Shown one piece after another: positions 26,699-35,642 of a stretch of DNA of 64,000 nt. Position numbers and translations under genes: made by a program. Positions within the stretch are counted from its first letter, which is position 1. Each line of letters opens with the position of its first letter. The DNA is from Holophagae bacterium (GTDB taxonomy: Bacteria > Acidobacteriota > Thermoanaerobaculia > Thermoanaerobaculales > Thermoanaerobaculaceae). The stretch covers positions 79,534 to 143,533 of the forward strand of contig JAAYVZ010000141.1 in NCBI GenBank assembly GCA_012516935.1, read 5' to 3'. The notes under the pieces are model-generated. The model saw only the letters and a list, made by a program, of their open reading frames with translations. It did no database searches and was not told the DNA's origin.

Positions 26699-27369
26699 CC
26701 CCGCCGAGCGAGGACCGGGACCGTCTTACTCACGAGGAGGATGACGGCGTCGTTCGCCTACACGAGCCGATCGCCCGCGAGCTCGAGGAGCCCAAGGACG
26801 GCTTCGAACCAACACCCACGTGGTGGGTCTTCATCGTCATGGCGCTGCTGGGCTGGGGTGGGTGGTACCTCGGCACCTACTCCGGTAGCTGGCGCGCCGA
26901 CGTGTACGACGAGCGCCCCGGCGCCGTCGTCGGCTCGGGGGCGACGATTCCGGTGTCGGTGGATCCGATGGTGTTGGGCAAGCGCATCTACGCCAACTGC
27001 CAGACCTGCCACCAACCGGAAGGGCACGGCGTGGAGGGCAACTACCCACCGCTCGCCGGCTCGAGCTGGGTCACCGGCAGCCCCGAAACGCTGGTGCGGA
27101 TCCTGCTCCACGGCGTGGAGGGCGAGATCGAGGTGGACAAACGGATATACAACCAGGCGATGCCGTCGTGGAAGCACCTGCGCGACGAGCAGCTCGCTGC
27201 GGTGGCGACGTTCGTTCGCGCCTCGTGGGGCAACGCGGCAGCGCCGGTCGCGGCCGAAACCGTGGAAGCGGTCCGAGCCGCCACCGCCACGCGCTCCCGG
27301 GCCTGGACGGCCGCCGAGCTGAGGCATGCCGAGGGTGCGGCCCCCGCCGGAGGCACCGCAGAACGTTGA
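26695..27369 (+). CDS. CcoP-like membrane cytochrome c with a single haem
   Basis: 224 residues. A charged N terminus holds the CcoP-like stretch of acidic residues before the PTWWVFIVMALLGWGGWYLG membrane span (41-60). One periplasmic haem site, CQTCH (102-106), follows, with a probable axial methionine in AMPSWKHL. Ordinary CcoP has two haem sites and about 290 residues; the second is missing here. The C terminus is a short alanine-rich tail. Position after ccoO supports the role of electron entry subunit. The stop overlaps the next gene's TTG start. Confidence 0.88.
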   Translation: MTPPSEDRDRLTHEEDDGVVRLHEPIARELEEPKDGFEPTPTWWVFIVMALLGWGGWYLGTYSGSWRADVYDERPGAVVGSGATIPVSVDPMVLGKRIYANCQTCHQPEGHGVEGNYPPLAGSSWVTGSPETLVRILLHGVEGEIEVDKRIYNQAMPSWKHLRDEQLAAVATFVRASWGNAAAPVAAETVEAVRAATATRSRAWTAAELRHAEGAAPAGGTAER

Positions 27370-29411
27370 GCACGGTGGTGGAAACGCCGGCGCGCTGTGC
27401 CCTCGGGCCGGGCGTGGGTTGCTGCTCGGCACCACCAATGGCGGCCAGCGACCGCGCCGCTTGGTGGCGTATCGGCATCGGCGCAGTGATCGCTGCCAAC
27501 AGCATGACGATCGATCTGGCGATCAACACCAGCGAGGCCGATCCCCGTACCCGCCTGCTCGTCCACCTCGGCGTGCTCGTGGCTACCGCCACGGTCATCG
27601 CCCTGCTAGGGGCGCCGCTGCTCGCTGCTGCCTGGCGCCAAGCCCGACAGTGGCGGCTGACGCTGGAGGCCATGTTCGTCCTGGCGATCAGCGGCTCGCT
27701 CGTAGCCTCGCTGGTGGCGATGACGAGCGGGGAGGGCGCCGTCTACTTCGAGGTTGCGGCGGTCTTGCTCGTCGTCTACAGCCTCGGTCAGCAGCTCGGC
27801 GGCACTGCCCAGCGGCGCGCTCTCGACGCCGTCGAGCGGTGGCAACGGGAGCTCGCCACCTGCCAGCTCGTCTCGGAGGACGGCCAGATCCGTTCCGTGC
27901 CCGTGGCCGAAGTACAGGTCGGGCGGATCGTCGAGGTGCAGCCCGGACGTCTCATTCCGGTCGATGGTGTGATCACGAACGGCGAGTCGTTCGTGCGCGA
28001 GGCCACGCTCACCGGCGAGCACCTCGCCGTCGTGCGGCGGTCGGGAGACCGGGTGTGGGCTGGTACCCACGCCGTGGATGGCCTGCTCCGCGTGGAGGCC
28101 ACTTCACCTGGCAGCGCCCGCCGCATCGACGGGATCCTCGCTGCCGTGGAGCGCGCTCGTGCCGTTCCGGGCCGGCTGCAGCGCACGGCCGACCGCTTCA
28201 TCGGTGTCTTCCTGCCACTGGTGAGCGCGGTCGCGGTGCTGACCGGGCTCGGGTGGGGGGTGGCACGAGGCCCGGTGGAGGGGGTGTTCAACGCCATGTC
28301 GGTGCTGCTGGTGGCGTGCCCGTGTGCGCTCGGGCTGGCGACACCGTTGGCCGTGTGGCGGGCGCTCGCGGCTCTGGCACAGCGCGGCCTCGTGCCCCAC
28401 ACCGGAGACGCGATCGAGCGCCTCGCCGGCGTGCGCACCGTGGTCATGGACAAGACCGGCACCATCACCGAGTCGCGGAGTCGGCTCGTGGATCTGGTCG
28501 TGGCTGCCGACAGCCGCTTGAGCTCCGCCGAGCTGCGGGCGCTTTTGGCCCGGGTGGAGGCGGGCAATCCCCATCCGCTGGCGGCGGCCTTCGCCGACTC
28601 CAGCGGCGAGACCAGCACGACGTGGCTGCCGGCCCGGGTGCGCCTCGTGCCGGGTGTCGGCATTGAGGCCGAGGTCACCGACGCCACCGGCAGGAGCGTG
28701 ACGGTCGCGATCGGTACACCGACCCGCGTGTGCGCCAGCTCCCGGCACTCGATCGCCTGGGACAGGCTACGGTCGCATTGGCACACCGGCGCCAGGGGAC
28801 AGGAGATCGCCGTGCTCGTCGACGGGGAGCTCACCGCAGCGGCGTTGGTGGGAGAGCAGCCGCGGCCGGGATGGTCGGAGCTGCGTGCGCGACTGGCCGC
28901 GCAGCGGGTCGGGCTCGTGGTCATGAGCGGAGACCCCGAAGCGGCGCGGGTCGGGCTCGGAGAGACGGAGATCCTGGCCGGCCTCGGCCCCGAAGACAAG
29001 CTCGATCGAGTACTGCGTCTGGAGGCCGACGGCCAGCACGTGCTGTTCGTCGGCGACGGGGTGAACGATGCCGCCGCAATGGCTGCGAGCCACGTCAGCA
29101 TCGCGGTCGGGGAGGGGGCGGAGCTGGCCAATGACGTGGCGTCGTTTTCCTGGCACGGCCATCACCTTGCGGATCTGGTCGCGGGGTTGGAGGCAAGTCG
29201 TGCCGCCGTCGGAACCATCCGCTCGAACCTCGGCTTCGCTGCGGCCTACAACCTCACGGGCGTGGCGTTGGCAGCGGCCGGCGCGCTGCATCCGATCGTT
29301 GCGGCGCTGCTCATGACCTGCTCGAGCCTGATTGTGACCTGGCGCGCCGCTGGCCTCGGCGGTCCGGACGAGGAGCCGGACGAGGTGCTGGCGCCACTGG
29401 CGGCGACATGA
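27366..29411 (+). CDS. Copper-type P1B ATPase for cbb3 assembly (CcoI/FixI-like)
   Basis: 681 residues from a TTG overlapping the previous stop, with GGAGG 12 nt upstream; an ATG at 27438 is an alternative start. It has the CPC ion site in VACPCALGLATPLA (318-320), the phosphorylated D362 in DKTGT, the HP motif in GNPHPLAAAF, and GDGVNDAAAM (563 on). Late-TM residues AYNLTG and MTCSSL match the Cu(I) pattern. There is no typical N-terminal metal-binding domain, only a short cysteine-bearing tail (ARCALGPGVGCCSAPP). It probably exports copper needed for CuB in CcoN rather than for detoxification. Confidence 0.9.
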   Translation: MSTVVETPARCALGPGVGCCSAPPMAASDRAAWWRIGIGAVIAANSMTIDLAINTSEADPRTRLLVHLGVLVATATVIALLGAPLLAAAWRQARQWRLTLEAMFVLAISGSLVASLVAMTSGEGAVYFEVAAVLLVVYSLGQQLGGTAQRRALDAVERWQRELATCQLVSEDGQIRSVPVAEVQVGRIVEVQPGRLIPVDGVITNGESFVREATLTGEHLAVVRRSGDRVWAGTHAVDGLLRVEATSPGSARRIDGILAAVERARAVPGRLQRTADRFIGVFLPLVSAVAVLTGLGWGVARGPVEGVFNAMSVLLVACPCALGLATPLAVWRALAALAQRGLVPHTGDAIERLAGVRTVVMDKTGTITESRSRLVDLVVAADSRLSSAELRALLARVEAGNPHPLAAAFADSSGETSTTWLPARVRLVPGVGIEAEVTDATGRSVTVAIGTPTRVCASSRHSIAWDRLRSHWHTGARGQEIAVLVDGELTAAALVGEQPRPGWSELRARLAAQRVGLVVMSGDPEAARVGLGETEILAGLGPEDKLDRVLRLEADGQHVLFVGDGVNDAAAMAASHVSIAVGEGAELANDVASFSWHGHHLADLVAGLEASRAAVGTIRSNLGFAAAYNLTGVALAAAGALHPIVAALLMTCSSLIVTWRAAGLGGPDEEPDEVLAPLAAT

Positions 29412-30067
29412 CTCGGAGCCACGACCGGGACCGGTGGGTCGCGTGGGTACTGGGTGGCGCCGTGGCAGTACAAGGGGTCATCCTCCTCTACCTCGGGCAG
29501 CTCGTCGGCCGTGCCGCTGTGCAGACGGTGCTGGTCTTCACCGCGGTCGGTCTGGTCACCCACCAGGCCTGGGTCTTTCGGGGACGGCTCTCGCACCGCG
29601 TCGACATGCTGCTCGTCATGCTGGCCCTCGGCGGGCTCGGCATGATCGTCGGGTGGTGGATCGACTTCGGCCTCCGACCGGCTCCCGAATGGATGCGTCT
29701 CGCTCAGCCGGCCCCTCATCCCTGGTCGTTCTGGTCTCGGGTATGGTCGTGGATGACCGGGCTCATGCTGCTGGGCGCAATCCCGCCGTCGCTGTGGTGG
29801 ACACGGTGCGCCCGGCTCGCCCGGGAGAGCCACCGACGCTGGGTCTCCACCCATCTGATCGGCAACGCCGCCATGGTGGCGGGGATGATTTGGACCAACC
29901 GTTGGATCGGGCGTGCACTAGGGGTGTTGACCGGCTCACTCGTGGTCGGGGCGCACACGGCGATGCTCCTCGGGATGCTGGTTGGCATGGGGGTCGGCAT
30001 GTGGCTCGGGGAGACGTTGCTGGGCTTGCGCCCGTGGCGTGATGGGCCAGTACCGCTGGGCCGGTGA
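29408..30067 (+). CDS. Six-span membrane protein closing the cbb3 operon
   Basis: 219 residues, starting by ATGA overlap with the ATPase. Six likely membrane spans are seen (about 11-34, 38-58, 66-90, 115-133, 148-168, 175-205). The last is a Met-, Gly- and His-containing helix (GAHTAMLLGMLVGMGVGMW). No known motif is recognised. Sharing an operon with cbb3 and a copper ATPase suggests a role in oxidase or copper handling, and the methionines would suit copper, but this is inference. Confidence 0.8.
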   Translation: MTRSHDRDRWVAWVLGGAVAVQGVILLYLGQLVGRAAVQTVLVFTAVGLVTHQAWVFRGRLSHRVDMLLVMLALGGLGMIVGWWIDFGLRPAPEWMRLAQPAPHPWSFWSRVWSWMTGLMLLGAIPPSLWWTRCARLARESHRRWVSTHLIGNAAMVAGMIWTNRWIGRALGVLTGSLVVGAHTAMLLGMLVGMGVGMWLGETLLGLRPWRDGPVPLGR

Positions 30068-30168
30068 ACCGCAATCGGTTCGTGCACGCTGCCGGGTTCG
30101 ACGTCCCGGTGCCCCCGCCAGCCCGGCCCGATTCGCCCTCGCAGTGGGAACCGCTGCGGTCTCCCGGC

Positions 30169-30759
30169 TCAGATGATCCGTGCTACGTCGTCGAAGCTCA
30201 GGCGGGGGGCGCGCGGGAAGAGCTTGGTGGGGTCGCCGTACCCAAGGTTGCACAGGAAGTTCGAGCGGACCGCCGTAGCGGCGAAGAACTCACGGTCCAC
30301 GGCGGCGGCATCGAACCCCGACATGGGACCGCAGTCCAGCCCCACAGCCCGCGCCGCCAGAAGGAAGTAGGCGGCCTGGAGCGTCCCGTTGCGGAACGCC
30401 GTCGACGTGATCAGCTCTGGTTTGTCGACGAACCACGCCCGCGCGTCGGTGTGCAGCACGAGTCTCGGAAGCTGCTCGTAAAACTCCAGATCGTGGGCGA
30501 GGATCGCGGTGACCGGCGCGGCCATCGTGTGGGCTACGTTGCCTGGGTCCAGGCACGGTCGCAAGCGCGCCTTGGCCTCCGCGCTACGCACGAACAAGAC
30601 CCGCAACGGCAGGCAGTTGGACGAGGTGGGACCCATCTTGGCAAGCTCCCACGCTTGCCGGAGCGTCTCATCGTCCACCGGCCGATCGAGCCAAACCCGA
30701 TACGTGCGCGCCTCCCGAAAGATGACATCCAGCGCCCGCTCGTAGGTCAAGTTCTCCAC
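30169..30759 (-). CDS. Nitroreductase-family oxidoreductase, RutE/HadB-like
   Basis: 196 residues, the length of E. coli RutE (malonic semialdehyde reductase). A GTG start follows GAGGAGG. The FMN-binding N terminus [14 protein letters not shown], the substrate-side [16 protein letters not shown], the central [19 protein letters not shown] and [15 protein letters not shown], and the closing [11 protein letters not shown] are the family's usual blocks. It is an NAD(P)H- and FMN-dependent enzyme of the cytoplasm. The rest of the pyrimidine (rut) operon is not nearby, so the natural substrate is open. Confidence 0.9.
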   Translation of the reverse strand: MENLTYERALDVIFREARTYRVWLDRPVDDETLRQAWELAKMGPTSSNCLPLRVLFVRSAEAKARLRPCLDPGNVAHTMAAPVTAILAHDLEFYEQLPRLVLHTDARAWFVDKPELITSTAFRNGTLQAAYFLLAARAVGLDCGPMSGFDAAAVDREFFAATAVRSNFLCNLGYGDPTKLFPRAPRLSFDDVARII

Positions 30760-30890
30760 ACCAACCTCCTCCCTCACCGAGGGCACCCTACCACCGTCCG
30801 GCTGTGACCCGCGTGGCCGAGACCGGGGAACCACCTCCGTGGGCGGCGGTCCAATCTCCCGGGGATTTGAACGTGTCCGCCGGGCTGGCC

Positions 30891-30896
30891 TATTCT
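30891..30896 (+). promoter_or_regulatory. -10 box for a probably leaderless ECF sigma gene
   Basis: TATTCT ends 6 nt before the ATG of the sigma factor gene. A TTGAAC hexamer at 30866-30871 could be the -35 box, with a 19-bp spacer, slightly long. Confidence 0.4.
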
Positions 30897-30902
30897 TGCC
30901 CC

Positions 30903-31511
30903 ATGCCGTGGTGGGTCGTGGGTCGCGCCGCCACTCTCGAGGGCGAGGCGCTCGCCGTCGAGCGCCTGAAAGCCCGGGACGAGGCGGCGTTCGAGGAGCT
31001 CGTCGGCCGGCACGAGCGCGAGGTCTTCCAGCTCGCCCGCCGCCTGCTCGGCGACCACGAGGAGGCACTCGACGCCACGCAGGAGGTGTTCCTGCGGGTG
31101 TTCCGTGGCCTTCCATCGTTTCGGGGACAGGCCACGCTGCGCACCTGGATCTGGGGCATCGCGCTCAACGTCTGTCGCACCAGGCTGGGCTCGGCCCAAA
31201 GACGCCTGCAGCACCACCGGACGCCGCTGTTGACGGTCGACCGCGAGGGTGACGAGTGTCCACTGCCGCTGCCCGACGCGAGTCCCGGACCGGAGCAGGC
31301 CACCTACGGCGGCGAGCTTCGGCGCGCCCTCGAGCGCGCGCTCGCGGCACTCTCGCCCGAGCACCGGGAGGTCGTGGTGCTGCGTGACGTCCACGGCCTC
31401 GAGTACGAGGAGATCGCGGCGGTGCTGGGCTGCGCCCTGGGTACCGTGAAGTCGCGCCTGGGACGCGCCCGGGCAGCCCTGCGGCAGGCGCTGGAGGGGG
31501 TGTGGCCATGA
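30903..31511 (+). CDS. ECF-family RNA polymerase sigma factor
   Basis: 202 residues. Sigma region 2 (about 26-95) has the [18 protein letters not shown] and [16 protein letters not shown] blocks for core binding and -10 recognition, then [18 protein letters not shown]. Region 4 (about 145-198) carries [23 protein letters not shown] and the helix-turn-helix [16 protein letters not shown]. The start ATG lies 6 nt after a TATTCT box. The next gene, a zinc-finger anti-sigma, overlaps by ATGA, so the two are coexpressed and the sigma is probably held inactive until a signal arrives. Confidence 0.93.
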   Translation: MPWWVVGRAATLEGEALAVERLKARDEAAFEELVGRHEREVFQLARRLLGDHEEALDATQEVFLRVFRGLPSFRGQATLRTWIWGIALNVCRTRLGSAQRRLQHHRTPLLTVDREGDECPLPLPDASPGPEQATYGGELRRALERALAALSPEHREVVVLRDVHGLEYEEIAAVLGCALGTVKSRLGRARAALRQALEGVWP

Positions 31512-32521
31512 CCTGCGAGGAGCTGCGGGCGCTTTTGGAGTTCGAAGGCGCCGCGACCGGCGATGCGGCGCGAGAGCATCTGCGGACCTGTCAGGCCTGC
31601 GCCACAGAAGTTCAGCGGTGGCAGGCCGTGCAGGCGGAGCTGCACGACATGGGCCAGGAGCCGGCGCCTCCGTTCCTGCACTCGAGGATCATGGCGCATG
31701 TGCGAGCCGAGGCACCGACGCCCTACGCCCGCGCCGGGCTCCGGAGCTGGCGTGCGCCGGCGCTCGCAGCGTTCGGGGCTGCCGTGGTCGTCCTGGGGCT
31801 GGGGCTTTTCCGAGCGATCAGCCCGCCCGCGACGACGCCGGCGGGGGAGCGTGTGCGCATCGCCGAGAAACAAGGGGTACCCGCGCCCGCCGACCCACCC
31901 GACAGGGGCGGCGCCAGGGCTCCGGCGGCGGCCGTTCCGGCGCCGGCGTCCGTTTCGGCCACGCGGAGCGAGAAGATCGATGACGAGCAGCAGGTGGACC
32001 GTCGCACGGTCTCTGCAGCAGAGGACGACCTCGCGTTCGCGGCAAAGACCGAAGCTGGCAGGACCCAGAGCCACCCGTCCGAGACCGAGGCACGGCAGTC
32101 GTCGGGTGACGGCGTAGCCCCATCGGTCGTGGCCCAGGCCGCACCGGCAAAGGAGGGGGTGAGCCAGCTCGAGGTCGCCGCCCCAGCGGTGGCCCGAACC
32201 GGGAGCGAGGTCCCGATGGTTGGCACCCTTCAGACGATGGAGCGGAAGAAGGAGGCAGTGAGAGTCGTCCGTTGCCGGCTACAGCTCGAGGACGGCGCGG
32301 AGGAGCTCGACCTCGATCTGCAGGTCGCCCAGGCGCCGCCACCTCACGAGGTGTGGTCGGTCATGGTGGCTCCCGATGGCCGGCTCGAGGTGCTCGACGC
32401 ACGCGGCCGGACGCAGCCGGTACCGGTCGAGCTCCAGCAACGGCTCTCACGGCAGCAGCAGCTCCGCCTCGGACGGTACCGGCTCAGCCAGGCTCCCGCT
32501 CGATCCGCGTCAACGCAGTGA
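31508..32521 (+). CDS. Zinc-finger-type transmembrane anti-sigma factor
   Basis: 337 residues. The N-terminal ZAS domain has the H-x3-C-x2-C signature (H24, C28, C31 in HLRTCQACATEV). A membrane span lies at about 83-102 (PALAAFGAAVVVLGLGLF). A roughly 140-residue linker rich in Ala, Pro, Glu and Thr follows, probably disordered. The last about 90 residues form a compact periplasmic-looking domain (VRVVRCRLQLEDGAEELDL onward). It should sequester the upstream sigma factor. Its final 38 bp overlap the convergent gene. Confidence 0.88.
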   Translation: MTCEELRALLEFEGAATGDAAREHLRTCQACATEVQRWQAVQAELHDMGQEPAPPFLHSRIMAHVRAEAPTPYARAGLRSWRAPALAAFGAAVVVLGLGLFRAISPPATTPAGERVRIAEKQGVPAPADPPDRGGARAPAAAVPAPASVSATRSEKIDDEQQVDRRTVSAAEDDLAFAAKTEAGRTQSHPSETEARQSSGDGVAPSVVAQAAPAKEGVSQLEVAAPAVARTGSEVPMVGTLQTMERKKEAVRVVRCRLQLEDGAEELDLDLQVAQAPPPHEVWSVMVAPDGRLEVLDARGRTQPVPVELQQRLSRQQQLRLGRYRLSQAPARSASTQ

Positions 32522-33863
32522 GCGCCTCACCGCAGGTCGCAGTTTCCAAGCGGAGGTAGCGGGGCTCAGCGTCGAGCACGAGCCGGTCCAGGGCGATGGG
32601 CGCGCCGTCCAGGGTGCAGGCCTCAGCCAGCGGGAGGCGACCAGCCACTGCGAGTGGCCCCCGAGGGGCATACAGCACCGCCTGACACCCGTCCCCGGCA
32701 AGCAGGTATCCCCGCACCCACCGAAAGGCCTCGGGAAGACGGTGCACGGTACTCCCTACAGCCCGCACCTGCAGGGTGCGCAGCGCCGCCAGAGCCGGCC
32801 GCGGGCGCCAGCTCTCCCCGTCCTCGTCGAGCAGGCCATACCCGCGCGCCACGAGCTGCCACCAGCTCGTGTTCGCCACGCATCCCGAGGCGGCGGCGGC
32901 CAGGTTGTACAGGACGAGGTAGGCCGCCTGCCGTGCCTCGTCGGTCTGCACGCAGCGCCCCGCCGGGCTGTGGCGACCGGTCCCACGCAACGGCCAGTTG
33001 AACTCGGTGAGGTGGAGCGGTACCAGCGGGTGTCCGCTCGCTTCGACCACGGCGCGGAGGAGCAGGATCTTGCGCCGGAGGTCGAAATGGCGGTACTGGC
33101 GGTTCTCCGGGGAGCCTCGGCGGTCGACGTAGAGGAGTGCGGCAATGCCGTCGAAATCGAACGGCCGGTGACCACCCAGGAACTGCACCGTGAAGTGGTA
33201 CTCGAAGTCGATCACCGAGGGGCCCAACCATCGGTAGCCCGGCAGTGTCCGGCGCACCTCGGCCACGCCGTCGAGCATCTGCACATACTCCTGTGGCCGC
33301 CACACGCCCCACTTTTTCCGGTTGGGTGCCTGACCCACCTGGAAGGCGTGCGCGATCGGTCCCAGCCGGCCCACCACCCGCTCGACGTGCGCACGCCACC
33401 GGGAGGGGTCCACCACGGCTGCCCGATCCTGGACCAGCACGAAGGTGAGCAAGTACCCAGCTCGCACCAGCTCGTGCAGCTCGGGCTCGAGCGCCAGCAC
33501 CGGCTCGGACTCCCACACCGGCACCCGCAGCAGCAGCGACCGTACGCCCAATCGTTCGAGCTGCTCACGATACCTCTCCCAGCTTTCCGCACGGGGGGAG
33601 ACGGCGACTCCGAAGGTCGTGTTCGTCACCGGTGTCGGCACGGGAGGATGGTGCAGCAGCCGGCGGTATGCCGCCGTGATCGGTGCGAGATGGCGCAGGC
33701 TGCATCCGACCAAGGAAAGGAAGTGTGCCGCGTCGCCCCTCGATACCCAGAGCTTGCGCAGGTACGAGAGGTCGGTGTGCGGCTGGTGGTGGCGATCGTC
33801 CCAGCGGAACCGGTCGCGGCCTGGGGTGGAGCGGGGTGAAGCCCCGCCTGGTCCCTCAGACAC
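32484..33863 (-). CDS. Clan GH-A glycoside-hydrolase-like protein lacking the acid/base residue
   Basis: 459 residues, GTG start. A TIM-barrel-like region (about 80-345) opens with TTFGVAVSP. Two clan GH-A sites can be placed: the strand-7 nucleophile E287 in LHLTEFNWP, and the strand-4 site where the usual G-N-E-P-N reads GQAPN (177-181), so the acid/base Glu is Ala179. The first about 75 residues and the last about 100 (beta-rich) flank the barrel. It has no signal peptide. It may be a carbohydrate-binding pseudoenzyme or use another acid. It is convergent with the anti-sigma gene. Confidence 0.6.
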   Translation of the reverse strand: MSEGPGGASPRSTPGRDRFRWDDRHHQPHTDLSYLRKLWVSRGDAAHFLSLVGCSLRHLAPITAAYRRLLHHPPVPTPVTNTTFGVAVSPRAESWERYREQLERLGVRSLLLRVPVWESEPVLALEPELHELVRAGYLLTFVLVQDRAAVVDPSRWRAHVERVVGRLGPIAHAFQVGQAPNRKKWGVWRPQEYVQMLDGVAEVRRTLPGYRWLGPSVIDFEYHFTVQFLGGHRPFDFDGIAALLYVDRRGSPENRQYRHFDLRRKILLLRAVVEASGHPLVPLHLTEFNWPLRGTGRHSPAGRCVQTDEARQAAYLVLYNLAAAASGCVANTSWWQLVARGYGLLDEDGESWRPRPALAALRTLQVRAVGSTVHRLPEAFRWVRGYLLAGDGCQAVLYAPRGPLAVAGRLPLAEACTLDGAPIALDRLVLDAEPRYLRLETATCGEALTALTRIEREPG

Positions 33864-33970
33864 TGCCCGCTCCCGGCTCCGAATCGACGCTCACCCGAGC
33901 AGTCTACCGAACTCGACGACGGCCCCGGAGACTCTGCTAAAGTGTGCGGTTGCGGGGGGTGAAGCGGGTC

Positions 33971-34579
33971 ATGGCAGCGCCGCCGCGTGTGCTCGCGTGG
34001 AAGCACTTTTCGGAGGTGGCCGAGGAGCTGTTCAAGGTCCTCGGGCGTTCGGAGCTCGCATGGGCCCAGCAGATGTGGGGCTACCTCGCAAAGGCCGGCC
34101 TGTGCACGGTCGACAGCGAGCTCGATCGCTGCCGCGTGTGCCTTCGCTTCATCGCCCTCGCCTGCGTCTACCGCGACTTCTGCGCCCTGGCGTGGAAAAA
34201 GCGGCTCTCCCCCCACTTCCACGAGTGGGCGGTCTACCTCGACCTGCACCCGCTGCGCCTCGGCCAGCTGCTGGGAGCGAACGCGCCCCTACCCGAGGCA
34301 AAGCGGGATGAGGACCTCGTCCACGCTGCTGTCCAGGTGCTGGCCAACCGGGAGAGAACCGAGCTACACCGCGCGCTGGTGCATGCTCTCGGCAACCCAT
34401 CGCGGTTGTTCATCACCATGTGGCGCACCCGCGAGCATCCGGCCGGCACGGCCGGGGCCGCCAAGGACAAGCACGAGACCGATGACCAGATCCTCAACGA
34501 CCTGTCGTTCGAAAAGATCGACGCCTACGAGTACGTCTCCAAGGGCTTCGTGACCGCCACTCCGCCTCCCGGCGTCTGA
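33971..34579 (+). CDS. Hypothetical cytoplasmic protein
   Basis: 202 residues from the ATG at 33971; GGGGTGAAG lies upstream and a TAAAGT box at 33938-33943 may be the -10. No known family is recognised. It is rich in Trp and Leu in its first half, with three cysteines close together (LDRCRVCLRFIALAC) and WKKRLSPHFHEWAVYLDLHPLRL after them. The last third is polar and acidic (KDKHETDDQILNDLSFEKI). No signal peptide or membrane span. Coding potential is supported by length, codon pattern and no competing frame. It is divergent from the glycosidase-like gene. Confidence 0.65.
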   Translation: MAAPPRVLAWKHFSEVAEELFKVLGRSELAWAQQMWGYLAKAGLCTVDSELDRCRVCLRFIALACVYRDFCALAWKKRLSPHFHEWAVYLDLHPLRLGQLLGANAPLPEAKRDEDLVHAAVQVLANRERTELHRALVHALGNPSRLFITMWRTREHPAGTAGAAKDKHETDDQILNDLSFEKIDAYEYVSKGFVTATPPPGV

Positions 34580-34748
34580 GCCGGGAAACCGCAGTTGGTT
34601 CCCACTACGAGGGCGAGCCGTGCCGCACTGGCGAACGCGCTCGCGGATCACACCCGGCAGCGTGCGGTGCCAGCACGCCTGGGGTGCTCACCGCTGCGTT
34701 CGCCCACCATCGCTTCTGCGACCAGCCGATCTGGGGTTTCCCAGCCGC

Positions 34749-35546
34749 TCATGATTCGGAGACGGCGGTCGGGAGCACGTCGGCCGTGGCCGCCCGTCGC
34801 AGGAACTCGGCCATCCCCGCCCTGTCGGCATCGTTGAGCTCGAAGTGCAGGATCTGCTCGAGGTAGGTTCGTACTTCCGCTATGGTGCGGCCATGGGCCT
34901 GCGCCCACCTCGTCAGCAGCTCCTCCCAATGAGCCCGGGCATGAGCGTGTGAGGCGACGAGAAGGTCGGAGGTCGTGGTCGGAGCCACCGGCGAGAGCGC
35001 CCAGACTGCGAAGACGAATGGTAACCCGGTCCAATCGTTCCACGCAGCCGCAAGGTCGAGCTCGCACAGGCCGGTTTGCCCCGCCACCCGCATCGCCGGA
35101 TCACCGATGATGACCGTAGCGTCCGCGTTCGCGAGCATGTTCGCAAGGGGAGGATCGACGGTCACCAGGTGGGGGCGAACGCCGAATTTCTCGGTCAGGA
35201 GGAGACGCGCGAGGGTCACCGCGGAACGCGAGGCGCGGTGGATCGCCAAGGTCGCGACGCGCTCGGGAGGCACCTTCGAGATGAGCAGGACGCTGGTCAC
35301 CGCTCCCCGGCACGCCACCCCGAGCCCGCTGTGCACCTGCACGCCAGGCAGCGACGGGAGGCTGGCCACCGGCACGAGCGCCGCTCCCACGGCGCCGCTT
35401 GCCAGCCTCTGGGCGCAGGTCCCGGGCTCCGCGCTCTCGAAGCGGTACGAGAACGGGGCATCGATCCCGGCCTCGAGACCGGCAAGCAGCGGGCGGGCGT
35501 TGAGGTAGGCGATACCCGCCACCCCGACCGGCTCAGGCACGGCCAC
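34749..35546 (-). CDS. mqnA: Chorismate dehydratase, futalosine menaquinone pathway
   Basis: 265 residues, GTG start (another GTG two codons later). MqnA removes water from chorismate to give 3-enolpyruvyl-benzoate, the first step of the futalosine route to menaquinone. Family marks are GIAYLNARPLLAGLE at the N terminus, GAVGAALVPVASLPSLPG, a central TSVLLISKVPPE, SRSAVTLARLLL and IIGDPAMR. The fold is that of a periplasmic-binding protein but no signal peptide is present. No other mqn gene is in the window. MqnD is the closest alternative; GDPAMR and the AYLNARPL start favour MqnA. Confidence 0.88.
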   Translation of the reverse strand: MAVPEPVGVAGIAYLNARPLLAGLEAGIDAPFSYRFESAEPGTCAQRLASGAVGAALVPVASLPSLPGVQVHSGLGVACRGAVTSVLLISKVPPERVATLAIHRASRSAVTLARLLLTEKFGVRPHLVTVDPPLANMLANADATVIIGDPAMRVAGQTGLCELDLAAAWNDWTGLPFVFAVWALSPVAPTTTSDLLVASHAHARAHWEELLTRWAQAHGRTIAEVRTYLEQILHFELNDADRAGMAEFLRRAATADVLPTAVSES

Positions 35547-35642
35547 CTCTCACCACCCATGCAGGCTCACGCCACCAGGCAGCCGGCTGCACCGGTGGAG
35601 CTTTCTGTCCCGTTTCGCCAGGCCAGCACCGGTTCTGCGACA

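Noticed and set aside
27366..29411. Copper-resistance ATPase unrelated to respiration
   Set aside because: It overlaps the cbb3 cytochrome gene by 4 bp and continues the same operon, which fits the CcoI role better.
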